From the NCBI RefSeq assembly GCF_017751145.1, contig NZ_CP046640.1, positions 662,137-726,136 of the forward strand: 64,000 nt of DNA, written 5' to 3'. Made by a program: the position numbers and the translations under genes. The notes under the pieces are model-generated. The model did not search any database, was not told the DNA's origin, and saw nothing but the letters and a program-made list of their open reading frames with translations. The stretch comes from Iocasia fonsfrigidae (GTDB lineage Bacteria > Bacillota > Halanaerobiia > Halanaerobiales > DTU029). Each line of letters starts with the position of its first letter. The stretch's first letter is position 1. Of this stretch, positions 1 to 9,579 are shown in pieces.

Positions 1-766
1 CTTCCGGGCTGATCGAGCTAGACAGATTACCCGGGCTCTGGCCCTGAAAGATTTTGAAGGCTTTAGCAGGCCAGCTGAACACCCTGCTGATATTAATTTT
101 ATCTGTATGACCGAATATGATGAGGAGTTTGATCTCCCGATTGCTTTTCCGCCAATTAGTATAAAAAACGGGTTTGGGGAGATATTAAGCAAGAATGGTA
201 TTAAACAGTTAAGGATAGCAGAGACAGAAAAGTATGCCCATGTTACCTTCTTTTTTAATGGTGGTATTGAGAAGAAATATCCTGGTGAAGACAGAGAATT
301 GATCCCTTCACCAAAGGTGGCTACCTATGACCTCCAGCCGGAGATGAGTGCCTATGAGGTTACTGAGAGACTTCTGGCCAAGATTGCAGAAGATAAGTAT
401 GAGGTGATTATCCTTAATTTCGCTAATTGTGATATGGTTGGTCATACCGGTATTTTTGAGGCTGGTGTTAAGGCAGTAGAGGTGGTTGATGAATGTCTGG
501 GCAAACTGGTTCCAGCTATCACTGATCAGGGTGGACAGATATTATTAACAGCTGATCATGGTAATAGTGAAAAGATGGTTGATGATGATGGAGAACCATT
601 TACTGCACATACCACTAGTCCTGTTCCATTGGTATACATAAATGCCCCTGGTGGGGTTAGCTTAAAGCCAGGTAAACTGGCTGATATTGCACCAACAATG
701 TTGACTATCCTGGGGATTGACCTTCCAGCAGAGATGACTGGTGAGGTTTTATTGAACAGAGAGTAA
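1..766 (+). CDS. gpmI: 2,3-bisphosphoglycerate-independent phosphoglycerate mutase, C-terminal part
   Basis: Interconverts 3- and 2-phosphoglycerate in glycolysis, in the cytoplasm. The reading frame is open from the window edge (first full codon at base 2) and begins [13 protein letters not shown], a conserved GpmI segment. Metal-site motifs are visible: [23 protein letters not shown] and [12 protein letters not shown]. About 254 residues are present, roughly half of the usual 510; the N-terminal half with the catalytic serine lies outside the window. It ends 49 bases before eno on the same strand, so both probably belong to a glycolytic operon. Confidence 0.96.
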   Translation, partial: FRADRARQITRALALKDFEGFSRPAEHPADINFICMTEYDEEFDLPIAFPPISIKNGFGEILSKNGIKQLRIAETEKYAHVTFFFNGGIEKKYPGEDRELIPSPKVATYDLQPEMSAYEVTERLLAKIAEDKYEVIILNFANCDMVGHTGIFEAGVKAVEVVDECLGKLVPAITDQGGQILLTADHGNSEKMVDDDGEPFTAHTTSPVPLVYINAPGGVSLKPGKLADIAPTMLTILGIDLPAEMTGEVLLNRE

Positions 767-812
767 ATTATAATGAATTTTATATATTGAAAACTATAAT
801 ATGGAGGGATAG

Positions 813-2102
<1,290 letters not shown>

Positions 2103-2131
2103 AACATTGTATTTAATTTGATGAAGAAAGT

Positions 2132-2171
2132 AATATCCCTTAGGTGTAGGTAGTAACACCTAAGGGATATT
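2132..2171. terminator. bidirectional terminator after eno
   Basis: A perfect 16-bp stem (2132-2147 pairing with 2156-2171) with an 8-base loop ends in a T-rich stretch on both strands. It lies between eno and the convergent lipoprotein gene and can serve both. Confidence 0.85.
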
Positions 2172-2194
2172 TGTGCTTGTTGATGAGACAAGTC

Positions 2195-2458
2195 TTAGTT
2201 GTCAATTGTTTGAGGAGTGTCTATCTCTTTATTTATACTGGGTTTTGTTTCAAGTTCTGATTGTATATCCTGTTCTTCAATAGAGAGAGACGACTTGTTA
2301 TTTTTTTCAGAGATTTCAGCTGAACTTTGATTTTCCAGGGAGGTTGAAGAATTATCATTAATTTGCTCTGTTTGATTGGCACTACAACCGGCTATGATCA
2401 TAGTTGTTATTAATAGTACAAATAAGATTAGTTTTTGTTTGTTGTTTTTTGCTAACAA
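2195..2458 (-). CDS. small putative lipoprotein
   Basis: An 87-aa product with a lipoprotein signal: basic start, hydrophobic stretch LILFVLLITTMII and lipobox IAGC, so the mature protein would start at about Cys25. The rest is a low-complexity tail rich in Ser, Glu, Asn and Gln with no recognised domain. A good AGGAGGT site precedes the ATG. Function unknown. It sits next to another exported protein on the same strand. Confidence 0.7.
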   Translation of the reverse strand: MLAKNNKQKLILFVLLITTMIIAGCSANQTEQINDNSSTSLENQSSAEISEKNNKSSLSIEEQDIQSELETKPSINKEIDTPQTIDN

Positions 2459-2560
2459 AATATTACCTCCTTTTTAATTTGAAAATGACTTTGCTACCTT
2501 GGATATATAGTCAGTAAATGGGGATAAAATATAATAGGTTTTATTAAGGGTTAAAATACT

Positions 2561-3022
2561 TTAATTTGATTCTGATTTTGTTAAATATTCTTCTAAGTAC
2601 CCGGTTACATCTTGAATATTCGGTAATTCTTCTAGATTTAAATCTAGATTGCCACTGACAATTGTATTATCTATTACTAGTGAATCTAAACCTAGATTGC
2701 TGGTAAACTGTTCTAAATCATCCTGGATTTTATCTATTAATTGAATAATATATTTTTGCTTTAATTCTTCAACTTCTTCTATTTCACTGTCGTTTTCCGC
2801 AGTTAATTCTGCAAGTTCTTCCTGGTAATCTATGTAGAGCTCCTCAAGCTCAGGGTGTAAGCTTAAAATTGATTCTAATGTAACCATTCCTACTTTATAT
2901 TCATTTTCTTGTAAATTAGTACTTTCTTCATTATTTATCTCTGCTGCTTGAATACAATTTGCCCCCACCGCTATTAATACTAGTGCCATTAAAACAATTA
3001 ATATTTTTTTTCCTTTAATCAT
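2561..3022 (-). CDS. OmpH/Skp-like periplasmic protein (divergent)
   Basis: A 153-aa product with a cleavable signal peptide (MIKGKKILIVLMALVLIAVG, cleavage near IQAA). The mature part resembles Skp/OmpH outer-membrane chaperones: a short strand segment (KVGMVTLESILSLHPELEEL), a charged alpha-helical hairpin (about residues 60-105), and a return segment DSLVIDNTIVSG followed by DVTGYLEEYL. Skp proteins escort outer-membrane proteins in the periplasm, which fits a diderm cell. Similarity is by pattern only; a generic coiled-coil exported protein is the alternative. Confidence 0.6.
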   Translation of the reverse strand: MIKGKKILIVLMALVLIAVGANCIQAAEINNEESTNLQENEYKVGMVTLESILSLHPELEELYIDYQEELAELTAENDSEIEEVEELKQKYIIQLIDKIQDDLEQFTSNLGLDSLVIDNTIVSGNLDLNLEELPNIQDVTGYLEEYLTKSESN

Positions 3023-3209
3023 TATCTTTCATCCTTTCTAATTTTTAATTAATTTTGCAACTATTTTACTAAAAACATAAACCTGCCCTCAATTATTTCT
3101 TGTTTTAAATGTCTCACCTCCTTACATATACTAAGATATCATCCATTTTTGATGAAATTGTGATTAGGAAGTGAAAAAATTATTAATAAAATTAGCTGTA
3201 ATAATAGAA

Positions 3210-3238
3210 TTGACTTTCAAAATTATATTAGATAATAT
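3210..3238 (+). promoter_or_regulatory. sigma-A-type promoter for the 5'-nucleotidase/LysM gene
   Basis: TTGACT at 3210-3215 and TAATAT at 3233-3238 are separated by 17 bases, about 40 bases before the start at 3278, in the divergent intergenic region. Confidence 0.5.
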
Positions 3239-3277
3239 AATAGTTAAGATTAATTTCTATATTGGGAGGTTTTGTTC

Positions 3278-4192
3278 TTGAAACAGTCAATTGTTATTGT
3301 AGTATTTTTTACTTTGCTTTTTTCATTAACTGTTTTAGCAACAGAGAAAAGTTCAGAAAACGGCGGAGATATTGATTCAATAAACATTGAAGATGATCAG
3401 GAAATTATTAATTTAAAAAAGGAGATTGAAGAAAAGAATAAGGAAGATTACTCTAAGGTAGTAAGTAGTACTATTTATTTTTTGAATGGGGAAAAGACTG
3501 ATGTCAGGACCTCTGAAACTAATTTAGGAAACTTAATTGCTGATGCGATACTAGCTAATATAGAGGCTGATTTAGCATTTATTAATAGCAAGGGAATTAA
3601 TGCCTCAATAGATAGGGGTTTAATAACCAAAGGTGATGTCCTTAATGTTTTGCCTTCCAAAGATAGAGTTGTGGTAAAAAAAATAAAAGGTGCTGATTTA
3701 TTAAAAATAATTGAATATAGTTTATCAAAATATCCAGATGCTGAAGGTGTTTTTCCCCAGGTAAGTGGGATAAAGATAATTTTCACTCAAGATAATACTA
3801 GTCAAAATAGGGTTTTAAAGGTTTGGATAAATGACTTGCTACTAGAAGAAGAAAAGTATTATTTAGTTGCTACCAATGATTTCCTGGCAGCTGGTGGTGA
3901 TGGTTTTGAAACATTTAAAAAGGCTAAGACTATTCAAGAAGGAGAGAGGCTGGATCAGATTTTTATTAAATATATTAGAGAAAAAGAGATTATCAAAAGT
4001 AAGGTAACTGGACGAATTATTCCGGTCAGTACATATAAGAATTATTTTGTTTATGAAGTTAAAAAAGGAGATTCTTTATGGAAGATTGCTAGCAAGTTTA
4101 AGGTTAGTATTGATGAAATAGCTGAAGTAAATAGTATAAAAAACAAAAGATTAATTTACAGTGGGCAGAACTTATTAATCCCTAATAATTAA
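3278..4192 (+). CDS. secreted 5'-nucleotidase C-terminal domain protein with LysM
   Basis: A 304-aa exported protein. After a signal peptide (IVIVVFFTLLFSLTVLA) and an acidic linker, residues about 55-240 match the 5'-nucleotidase C-terminal substrate-binding domain (TNLGNLIADAI, GLITKGDVLNVLPSKDRVVV, YYLVATNDFLAAGGDGFETF). Residues about 255-304 form one LysM domain (VKKGDSLWKIASKF...IYSGQNLLIPNN). The metallophosphatase catalytic domain that normally precedes it is absent, so it probably binds rather than hydrolyses nucleotides, or has another cell-wall role. TTG at 3278 is preferred because GGGAGG lies 8 bases upstream; the upstream TTG at 3272 is too close. Confidence 0.8.
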   Translation: MKQSIVIVVFFTLLFSLTVLATEKSSENGGDIDSINIEDDQEIINLKKEIEEKNKEDYSKVVSSTIYFLNGEKTDVRTSETNLGNLIADAILANIEADLAFINSKGINASIDRGLITKGDVLNVLPSKDRVVVKKIKGADLLKIIEYSLSKYPDAEGVFPQVSGIKIIFTQDNTSQNRVLKVWINDLLLEEEKYYLVATNDFLAAGGDGFETFKKAKTIQEGERLDQIFIKYIREKEIIKSKVTGRIIPVSTYKNYFVYEVKKGDSLWKIASKFKVSIDEIAEVNSIKNKRLIYSGQNLLIPNN

Positions 4193-4229
4193 TAGAGGGG
4201 CAGCTGTCAGTTCTAAGAGGTGGATGCAG

Positions 4230-6008
4230 GTGGACTTATTGCAAAGGAAAGACACTTTTTTTGTTAAGCTTTTAATTAGGTTTTTTACTATTACAATGAT
4301 AGTTATCCTTATTTTCGGTTTTTCAGTTATTTATTATTTTAAGGGCTTTTATTTTTCTCAAAAGGAAGATGAAATAATAAAAAATAGTTCTGCTGTTATG
4401 GAGTATTTAGCCCAATCTTTTGTTAAAAATGATAGACAGGAGATTGTTAACTGGCTTAATATTCTTGCTAAATTAAATTCTGGTCAGGTATGGTTAATTA
4501 ATAATCAGGGATATTTAATCTTTAGCTATCCCTATTTATTTTCTGAAGAAAAAAGATTTTCCAGGTATGAGACGATTTTTACTGGTAAAATAATATCCCG
4601 TCTGGTTGATGCTTCAGATTTTGAAGACCCGATGTTATTAGTTGGTCTCCCAGTAAATTATAATGAAGAGGTTGAAGCAGCTTTATTGATTTTCACACCA
4701 ATTAAAGCGATTAATTCTACAATATATCAGGTTGAAAAATTAATGGTCTTAATATCTATTTTATCCATATTTTTAATATTAATTATTTCCTATGTTTGGT
4801 CTAAATCCCTAGCTACCCCCTTACAAAATATTGGTAATATAGCCTTTGAGATAAGTAAAGGTGAATTTGGCAAGACTATGACTCTGGCTAAAGAGGGGGT
4901 TAGTAGTGAAATCGATACTCTACTTGATAGTATTAATAGTATGTCTACTAAATTAAAGAGAACTATTGATAATTTAATTGAAGAAAGAAATAAATTGAAA
5001 CATGTTTTAACTGGCATGGAAGAGGGTATAATTGCAGTTAATAAATTTGGTGAAATAATCTTAATTAATGAATCTGCTTGTAAATTGTTAGACTTAAATA
5101 GAAATTTGATGGGAAAAGAGTTTGCTAAGGTCATTAGGAATAAAAAAGTACTTACTGTTTTTGAAACTGCTTTAAAAAAATTTGAAGAGAATTGGCAGGA
5201 GGTATTAATAAAAAGGGGTAATAGTAAACAGTGTATACTTATTCATTGTACTCCAATCTATACTGATAACAAAGAATTTTGGGGTGGTGTAGCTCTATTT
5301 CAGGATATTAGTGAACGTTATCGTTTTGAGAAATTACAAAGGGAGTTTGTAGCGAATATATCACATGAACTAAAGGCTCCCCTTACTTCAATTCAAGGTG
5401 CGGTTGAGTTATTATTAGATGGGGTTGCTAATAATAAGATAAAGCAGAATAACTATTTAAAAATGATTTTGCTTGAAAGTAATCGACTGACAGATTTAAT
5501 TAATGAAACACTTATACTGGCTGAAATAGATGCTGGTGGTTTGAAATTACATAAAGAAATAATAAATGTTAAAAACCTCTTTGAAAATATGCGAATGTTT
5601 TTTAATAATATTAAAAAAGAGGGACAGGAAATGAAATTAATAATACCTGATGAAAAGATAGGAATCTATGCTAACCAGGAAAAAATTAAACAGGTATTAA
5701 TTAATTTAATTAGCAATAGTGTTAAATTTTCACCAGGGAATGGAATGATTGAACTGGGAACAAAATTGTGTGATGATAAAATAAAAATATGGGTCAAAGA
5801 CCAGGGGATTGGTATTCCAGATTCAGAATTAAATAATATTTGGGAAAGATTTTATAAAATAGATAAGGCCAGAACCCCGGGTACTAATAGTAGTGGTTTA
5901 GGATTAGCAATCGTTAAACAGATTATTGAAGAACATCAGGGGCGGGTATTTGTGCAGAGTGAATTAAAGAGGGGTTCAACAATAGGATTTTTCCTTCCTA
6001 TAAAATAG
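4230..6008 (+). CDS. membrane sensor histidine kinase (PhoR/WalK-like)
   Basis: About 592 aa. Order of parts: first membrane helix near residues 16-36, extracytoplasmic sensor region, second helix near 170-192 (LISILSIFLILIISYVW), HAMP, PAS (near 255-360), HisKA with phospho-acceptor box ISHELKAPL, and an ATPase domain with N-box LINLISNSVKFSP, G1 DQGIGIPD and G2 GLGLAIVK. All catalytic motifs are intact. GTG 4230 has AGAGGTGG at a suitable distance; ATG 4224 is directly against it. The partner response regulator follows downstream; kinase-first order is less usual. The signal sensed is unknown. Confidence 0.93.
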   Translation: MDLLQRKDTFFVKLLIRFFTITMIVILIFGFSVIYYFKGFYFSQKEDEIIKNSSAVMEYLAQSFVKNDRQEIVNWLNILAKLNSGQVWLINNQGYLIFSYPYLFSEEKRFSRYETIFTGKIISRLVDASDFEDPMLLVGLPVNYNEEVEAALLIFTPIKAINSTIYQVEKLMVLISILSIFLILIISYVWSKSLATPLQNIGNIAFEISKGEFGKTMTLAKEGVSSEIDTLLDSINSMSTKLKRTIDNLIEERNKLKHVLTGMEEGIIAVNKFGEIILINESACKLLDLNRNLMGKEFAKVIRNKKVLTVFETALKKFEENWQEVLIKRGNSKQCILIHCTPIYTDNKEFWGGVALFQDISERYRFEKLQREFVANISHELKAPLTSIQGAVELLLDGVANNKIKQNNYLKMILLESNRLTDLINETLILAEIDAGGLKLHKEIINVKNLFENMRMFFNNIKKEGQEMKLIIPDEKIGIYANQEKIKQVLINLISNSVKFSPGNGMIELGTKLCDDKIKIWVKDQGIGIPDSELNNIWERFYKIDKARTPGTNSSGLGLAIVKQIIEEHQGRVFVQSELKRGSTIGFFLPIK

Positions 6009-6059
6009 AAAAAAATATGAAAATATAGTTTAAAGAACATATAGGGTTATAATTTCAAT

Positions 6060-6096
6060 ATTTTATCAAAATTTTATCACAAAAGTTTGATAAAAT
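6060..6096 (+). promoter_or_regulatory. tandem and inverted repeats between kinase and regulator genes
   Basis: ATTTTATCA occurs at 6060 and again at 6071, an 11-base period, and its reverse complement TTGATAAAAT lies at 6087-6096. Tandem half-sites with 11-bp spacing are the usual binding mode of OmpR/PhoB-type regulators, such as the one encoded immediately downstream. Autoregulation is an inference. Confidence 0.4.
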
Positions 6097-6119
6097 TAAA
6101 AACGGGAGGGATTTGTTTT

Positions 6120-6812
6120 ATGGAAAAAAACAAGGTTTTAATAATAGATGATGATCAACACATATGTCAGATACTTAAAGATTACTTTGAATTCGAAAAT
6201 TTTCAAGTTGTCTTAGCTTATGATGGTAATGAAGGCTTACAAAAAATAAAATCTAAAGATCCAGATATAATTATACTTGATTTAATGCTGCCGGAGTTGA
6301 GTGGATTGGAGATCTGTAAAAGATTAAGACCACATAATCATGTCCCTATAATTATCTTGAGTGCTAAAAATAAAGATATAGATAGAATAACTGGTCTGGA
6401 ACTAGGGGCTGATGATTATGTTACTAAACCATTTAGTCCTAAAGAAATAGTAGTTAGAACTAAAACTGTCTTAAGGAGGATTGGGAATAAAGAAAAACAG
6501 GCAAATGTATTAACTTTCACAGATTTATATATTAATAAAAACTATAGGTTAGTGGAGGTTGCTGATAAAGAAATATCATTGACTCCCAAAGAATTTGATT
6601 TATTATGGACAATGGTTTCTTCACCTAAAACAGTTTTTAGTAGAGAAAAATTATTAAAAATGGTTTGGGGTTATGATTATTTTGGGGATATACGAACTGT
6701 TGATACCCACATAAAATCTTTAAGAAATAAATTAGGGAAAGAGCTTGCTGCTTATCTGAAAACAGTCTGGGGAGTTGGTTACAAGTTTGACGATAAAATT
6801 AGAGAGGATTAA
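6120..6812 (+). CDS. OmpR/PhoB-family response regulator
   Basis: A 230-aa protein with an N-terminal receiver domain (acidic pocket DDD, phospho-acceptor Asp in IIILDLMLP, conserved Lys in VTKPFSP) and a C-terminal winged-helix DNA-binding domain (SLTPKEFDLLW, TVDTHIKSLRNKLG, TVWGVGYKF). The ATG at 6120 has GGGAGGG 9 bases upstream. It lies 111 bases after the sensor kinase and should be its partner. Confidence 0.95.
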   Translation: MEKNKVLIIDDDQHICQILKDYFEFENFQVVLAYDGNEGLQKIKSKDPDIIILDLMLPELSGLEICKRLRPHNHVPIIILSAKNKDIDRITGLELGADDYVTKPFSPKEIVVRTKTVLRRIGNKEKQANVLTFTDLYINKNYRLVEVADKEISLTPKEFDLLWTMVSSPKTVFSREKLLKMVWGYDYFGDIRTVDTHIKSLRNKLGKELAAYLKTVWGVGYKFDDKIRED

Positions 6813-6913
6813 CAAAAGTATATATTTAGATAGTGAGAATACATTTGTTTATATAAATAAGCTTAATATATTCATACTATATGAACTTATAAACTCCATT
6901 TCCTATTGGGAAT

Positions 6914-6943
6914 TTGCTTTACTAGTACAAACTGTGATATAAT
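6914..6943 (+). promoter_or_regulatory. putative promoter for the KamA-family gene
   Basis: TTGCTT at 6914-6919 and TATAAT at 6938-6943 with 18-base spacing. The leader that follows holds a weak hairpin followed by a T run (about 6978-7005), which could be an attenuator or chance. Confidence 0.4.
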
Positions 6944-7033
6944 TAAATAATGGAAATTAAATACATTAATCGGAAAGGATGTGTTTTTACATATCTTTTT
7001 TTATCTGTATAATTATTAAAGGGAGATGGAGAT

Positions 7034-8125
7034 ATGCAAGTTAAGTATTTTACTAATCTTGATCAGCTAGAAGATATTTCTGCTAAAGAGAAGGAGAAAC
7101 TCAAGAAGGTAAGTCAGAGATACCCTTTTAGAGCTAATGATTATTATCTGTCATTAATAGATTGGAATGACCCTTTAGACCCGATCAAAAGAATTATTAT
7201 TCCCAGTATTGGAGAATTGAATGCCTGGGGTGAACTTGATCCCTCTGAGGAGAGCAAATATACAGTAATGCCCGGTCTGGAACACAAATATGATTCAACT
7301 GTTCTGCTTTTAATCAGTAATGTCTGTGGAGGTATCTGCCGTTATTGTTTTAGAAAGCGGATATTTAAACAGCCAAACCAGGAATACTTAAGGGATATTG
7401 AGGCTGCTGTAGATTATATCCGCGGCCATAAGGAGGTTACCAATGTCCTCTTAACAGGTGGGGATTCGTTTATGTTGCCTACTAAAAGACTGAAGCTAAT
7501 TGTCGGAAAATTAAGGGAAATTGGACATGTTAAGATTATTCGTTTTGGGACTAAAATGCCTGTCTTTAATCCTTACAGGATTCTGGAGGATAGTTCATTA
7601 ATAGAGCTAATTAAAAACTATAGTACACCCCAGAAGCGTATCTATATTATAACAGATATAAATCATCCCAAAGAATTAAGCAAAAAGGCTATAAAGGGCT
7701 TGAAAATGCTGTTTAAGGCTGGTGCTATTCTTACTAATCAGACACCATTAATCAGGAACTTAAATGATGACCCTGAAGTAATGGCTGAGTTGTTCAGGAG
7801 ATTGTCATTTATTGGGGTACCCCCCTATTATGTTTTTCAGTGTAGGCCGTCAGTAGGCAATAAGGAGTATGCAGTACCTATAGAAAAGGGCTATAAGATA
7901 TATGAAGAGGCCAAATCTAGGGTCTCAGGTCTGGCTAAGAGCTCTCATTTTGTCCTTTCCCATGCCAGTGGAAAGATAGAGGTCGTGGGGATGAATAGTA
8001 AGAAGATATTTTTTAAATATCACCGGGCTTTCAAGAATAAGAATAGTAGTAGATTTTTTTCCTGCAAACGCAATTCAGAGGCATACTGGTTAGAAGATTA
8101 TGATGCATTGGCCTGTATTTCATAA
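7034..8125 (+). CDS. KamA-family radical SAM protein (lysine 2,3-aminomutase-like)
   Basis: A 363-aa protein with the radical SAM cluster motif CGGICRYCFRKR (CxxxCxxC) at about residues 97-105 and the KamA-type motif VLLTGGDSFML. A lysine in SHASGKIEVVG near the C-terminus is a candidate PLP lysine. It is shorter than catabolic lysine 2,3-aminomutases and lacks their C-terminal extension, so the substrate is uncertain; the EpmB/YjeK-like subgroup and glutamate-type aminomutases are possibilities. It stands alone between two other transcription units. Confidence 0.85.
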   Translation: MQVKYFTNLDQLEDISAKEKEKLKKVSQRYPFRANDYYLSLIDWNDPLDPIKRIIIPSIGELNAWGELDPSEESKYTVMPGLEHKYDSTVLLLISNVCGGICRYCFRKRIFKQPNQEYLRDIEAAVDYIRGHKEVTNVLLTGGDSFMLPTKRLKLIVGKLREIGHVKIIRFGTKMPVFNPYRILEDSSLIELIKNYSTPQKRIYIITDINHPKELSKKAIKGLKMLFKAGAILTNQTPLIRNLNDDPEVMAELFRRLSFIGVPPYYVFQCRPSVGNKEYAVPIEKGYKIYEEAKSRVSGLAKSSHFVLSHASGKIEVVGMNSKKIFFKYHRAFKNKNSSRFFSCKRNSEAYWLEDYDALACIS

Positions 8126-8143
8126 ATTATCTGCCAGATAAGA

Positions 8144-8172
8144 TTGTCTTTTTAAATTGATTGTGTTAAAAT
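8144..8172 (+). promoter_or_regulatory. promoter for secG
   Basis: TTGTCT at 8144-8149 and TAAAAT at 8167-8172 with 17-base spacing, 43 bases before the GTG start. Confidence 0.5.
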
Positions 8173-8215
8173 AAATAAGAACAGGTATTAGATCAATAGT
8201 GGAGGTGAAGCAGTA

Positions 8216-8434
8216 GTGTTAGTACTTAAGGTAATACATTTAATTGTAGCCCTGGGGGTTATTGCAGGTATATTACTGCAGTCTGGTAAGAGTGCTGGAT
8301 TATCTGGTGTAATTGATGGTGGAGCAACTACTATCTTTGGTAAGAAAAAGGGTTTAGATGAAAAGTTGAGTTTATTTACTACAGTTGCAGCTATTATTTT
8401 TATGATAACATCATTAGCCCTGGCTATCATATAG
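8216..8434 (+). CDS. secG: SecG preprotein translocase subunit
   Basis: A 72-aa membrane protein of the SecYEG channel. Two hydrophobic helices (LIVALGVIAGILLQS and LSLFTTVAAIIFMITSLALAI) flank a loop with the family pattern SGKSAGLSGVIDGG and TIFGKKKGLD. The GTG start follows GGAGGTGA at 8201. secG commonly lies just upstream of rnr and smpB in Firmicutes, as here. Confidence 0.95.
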   Translation: MLVLKVIHLIVALGVIAGILLQSGKSAGLSGVIDGGATTIFGKKKGLDEKLSLFTTVAAIIFMITSLALAII

Positions 8435-8467
8435 TGCTCTACTATTGTATATTGTTTAGGTAAGCTA

Positions 8468-8495
8468 AACCCTCTAAGTCTCTGCTTAGGGGGTT
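8468..8495 (+). terminator. terminator after secG
   Basis: An 11-bp stem with one G-T pair (8468-8478 with 8485-8495) and a 6-base loop, followed by a T-rich stretch. Confidence 0.75.
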
Positions 8496-8546
8496 ATTTG
8501 TTACCTGGGTTAAGCTCAAATATTATGGGTTAAAGGAGAGAAAGAG

Positions 8547-8930
8547 ATGTATAATATGTGTTTTGCCTGTGGAAAGGAGAATCCTATTTCACTGGGACTA
8601 GAATTTAGTAAAACTGACCAGAATAAAGTAGAAGCCGATTTTATACCATTACCTGAACATCAGGGATATGAGGGGATTATCCATGGTGGTATTGTATCAA
8701 CCCTCCTTGATGAGGCTATGGTTACTGCTGTCAATAGCCTGGGTGTAGAAGCAGTTACTGGTGAACTAAGGGTTAGATTTAGACAGGCTATGAAGGTAGG
8801 TAAAGAGGTACATATAACTGGAGCTGTTAAAAAAAGACGGTCTAAATTAGTTTTAACTGAAGGTGAAATAAAAGATAAGAGTGGTCAGATGGTAGCCCTG
8901 GCAGAGGCCAAGTTTATGCTTGTTGAGTAA
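8547..8930 (+). CDS. PaaI-type hotdog-fold thioesterase
   Basis: A 127-aa single hotdog domain. It starts MYNMCFACGKENPISLGL, typical of this thioesterase branch, and has the motif GIIHGGIVSTLLDEAM that forms the central helix and active site. It probably hydrolyses a small acyl-CoA; the substrate cannot be read from sequence. It begins a group of three co-directional genes leading to rnr. Confidence 0.88.
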   Translation: MYNMCFACGKENPISLGLEFSKTDQNKVEADFIPLPEHQGYEGIIHGGIVSTLLDEAMVTAVNSLGVEAVTGELRVRFRQAMKVGKEVHITGAVKKRRSKLVLTEGEIKDKSGQMVALAEAKFMLVE

Positions 8931-8963
8931 GACGCTTGAAATAATTAAGGGGGTAGAGAGTAG

Positions 8964-9515
8964 ATGAAACGGGAAGAGGGCTATAAACTACTTAACGAGA
9001 ATATTAAACAAAGGAATTTGATTAAACATTGTCTGGCTGTGGAAGCAGTGATGGAGACACTGGCAGAATATTTTGGAGAAGATAAAGAAAAATGGGGGCT
9101 GGCTGGTTTATTACATGATATTGATTATGAAGAGACTGCTGATGACCCGGAAAAACATAGTCTAATAGGTGCTGAGTTCTTAAAGGATATGGGAGTGCCC
9201 GAGGATATAGTATATGCTGTCAAGGTACATAATGGGGTACATGGTCTAGCTAGGAAGAGTATGATGGATAAGACCCTTTATGCCAGTGATCCCTTAACAG
9301 GTTTGATAGTTGCTAGTGCTTTAATACACCCTGATAAAAAACTGGCAGCTATTGATACTGATTTTGTTGTTAAGCGTTATGGAGAGAGATCATTTGCCCG
9401 GGGTGCAGATAGAGAGGTAATAGCTTCTTGTTCTGAAATGGGACTGGACTTAGCTGAATTTATTAGTCTGGCTCTTAAGGCAATGCAGGGGATTTCTGGG
9501 GAGTTAGGGCTATAG
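8964..9515 (+). CDS. HD-domain (HDIG) putative phosphohydrolase
   Basis: A 183-aa protein with a metal-dependent HD domain: H in LIKHCLAVEAVM, HD in LLHDIDYEET, further His in KHSLIGAEFL and VKVHNG. This matches the short HDIG family of predicted hydrolases. Substrate unknown. It starts 33 bases after the thioesterase gene with a GGGGG ribosome site. Confidence 0.85.
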   Translation: MKREEGYKLLNENIKQRNLIKHCLAVEAVMETLAEYFGEDKEKWGLAGLLHDIDYEETADDPEKHSLIGAEFLKDMGVPEDIVYAVKVHNGVHGLARKSMMDKTLYASDPLTGLIVASALIHPDKKLAAIDTDFVVKRYGERSFARGADREVIASCSEMGLDLAEFISLALKAMQGISGELGL

Positions 9516-9579
9516 ATGGATAGCTAATTTAAAAATGGATATAATATTGTAAAAAGAAAAAGATTGGAGATTAATTTTT

